A stretch of 6,491 bases of DNA from CAYFJO01 sp964343305 (GTDB lineage: Bacteria > Planctomycetota > Planctomycetia > Pirellulales > Pirellulaceae): the NCBI GenBank assembly GCA_964343305.1, contig CAYFJO010000563.1, positions 1 through 6,491 of the forward strand. The letters run 5' to 3'. A program made the translations under genes and the position numbers. Under the pieces are notes generated by a model. It had not been told where the DNA came from. It worked only from the letters and a program-made list of their open reading frames with translations, and did no database searches. This document shows positions 6,487 to 6,491 of the stretch, one piece after another (position 1 is the first letter of the stretch; the number at the start of each line of letters is the position of its first letter).

Positions 6487-6491
6487 TTGAG

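Overview
The window looks like a piece of a planctomycete chromosome, most likely Pirellulales (Rhodopirellula-like). This is inferred from the gene families, not from a database search. The main clues are a secreted-type Gfo/Idh/MocA oxidoreductase of the kind expanded in Planctomycetes, and a large exported protein ending in the 'Pirellula/Verrucomicrobium-type' CxxCH heme domain. Moderate GC, sparse Shine-Dalgarno sites and dense co-directional packing also fit.

Layout: five genes lie on the + strand with almost no intergenic DNA. (1) bases 1-1224: a Gfo/Idh/MocA dehydrogenase whose start lies before the window. (2) 1236-4172: an exported 978-residue protein with a carbohydrate-binding-like N-terminal domain, a PQQ-sugar-dehydrogenase-like propeller, a helical HEAT-like region and a C-terminal cytochrome c domain. 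(3) 4169-4951: a TIM-barrel amidohydrolase with its metal ligands intact. (4) 4948-5730: a second 260-residue amidohydrolase-fold protein in which the usual metal ligands are replaced; it starts at TTG behind a strong ribosome binding site. (5) 5727-6449: a nitrilase-superfamily carbon-nitrogen hydrolase with its Glu-Lys-Cys triad but an apparently short C-terminus. Genes 2/3, 3/4 and 4/5 overlap by exactly four bases, and genes 1 and 2 are 11 bases apart, so this is very probably one transcript with translational coupling. The last 42 bases hold a weak hairpin and possibly the tail of a convergent gene.

Working model (inference): the exported heme protein oxidises a sugar or related compound outside the cytoplasm. 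The Gfo/Idh/MocA enzyme carries out a further nicotinamide-dependent redox step. The amidohydrolase pair and the nitrilase-like amidase, none of which has a signal peptide, then hydrolyse the product in the cytoplasm. The substrate cannot be read from the sequence. The most unusual element is the coupled pair of one canonical and one ligand-less amidohydrolase.
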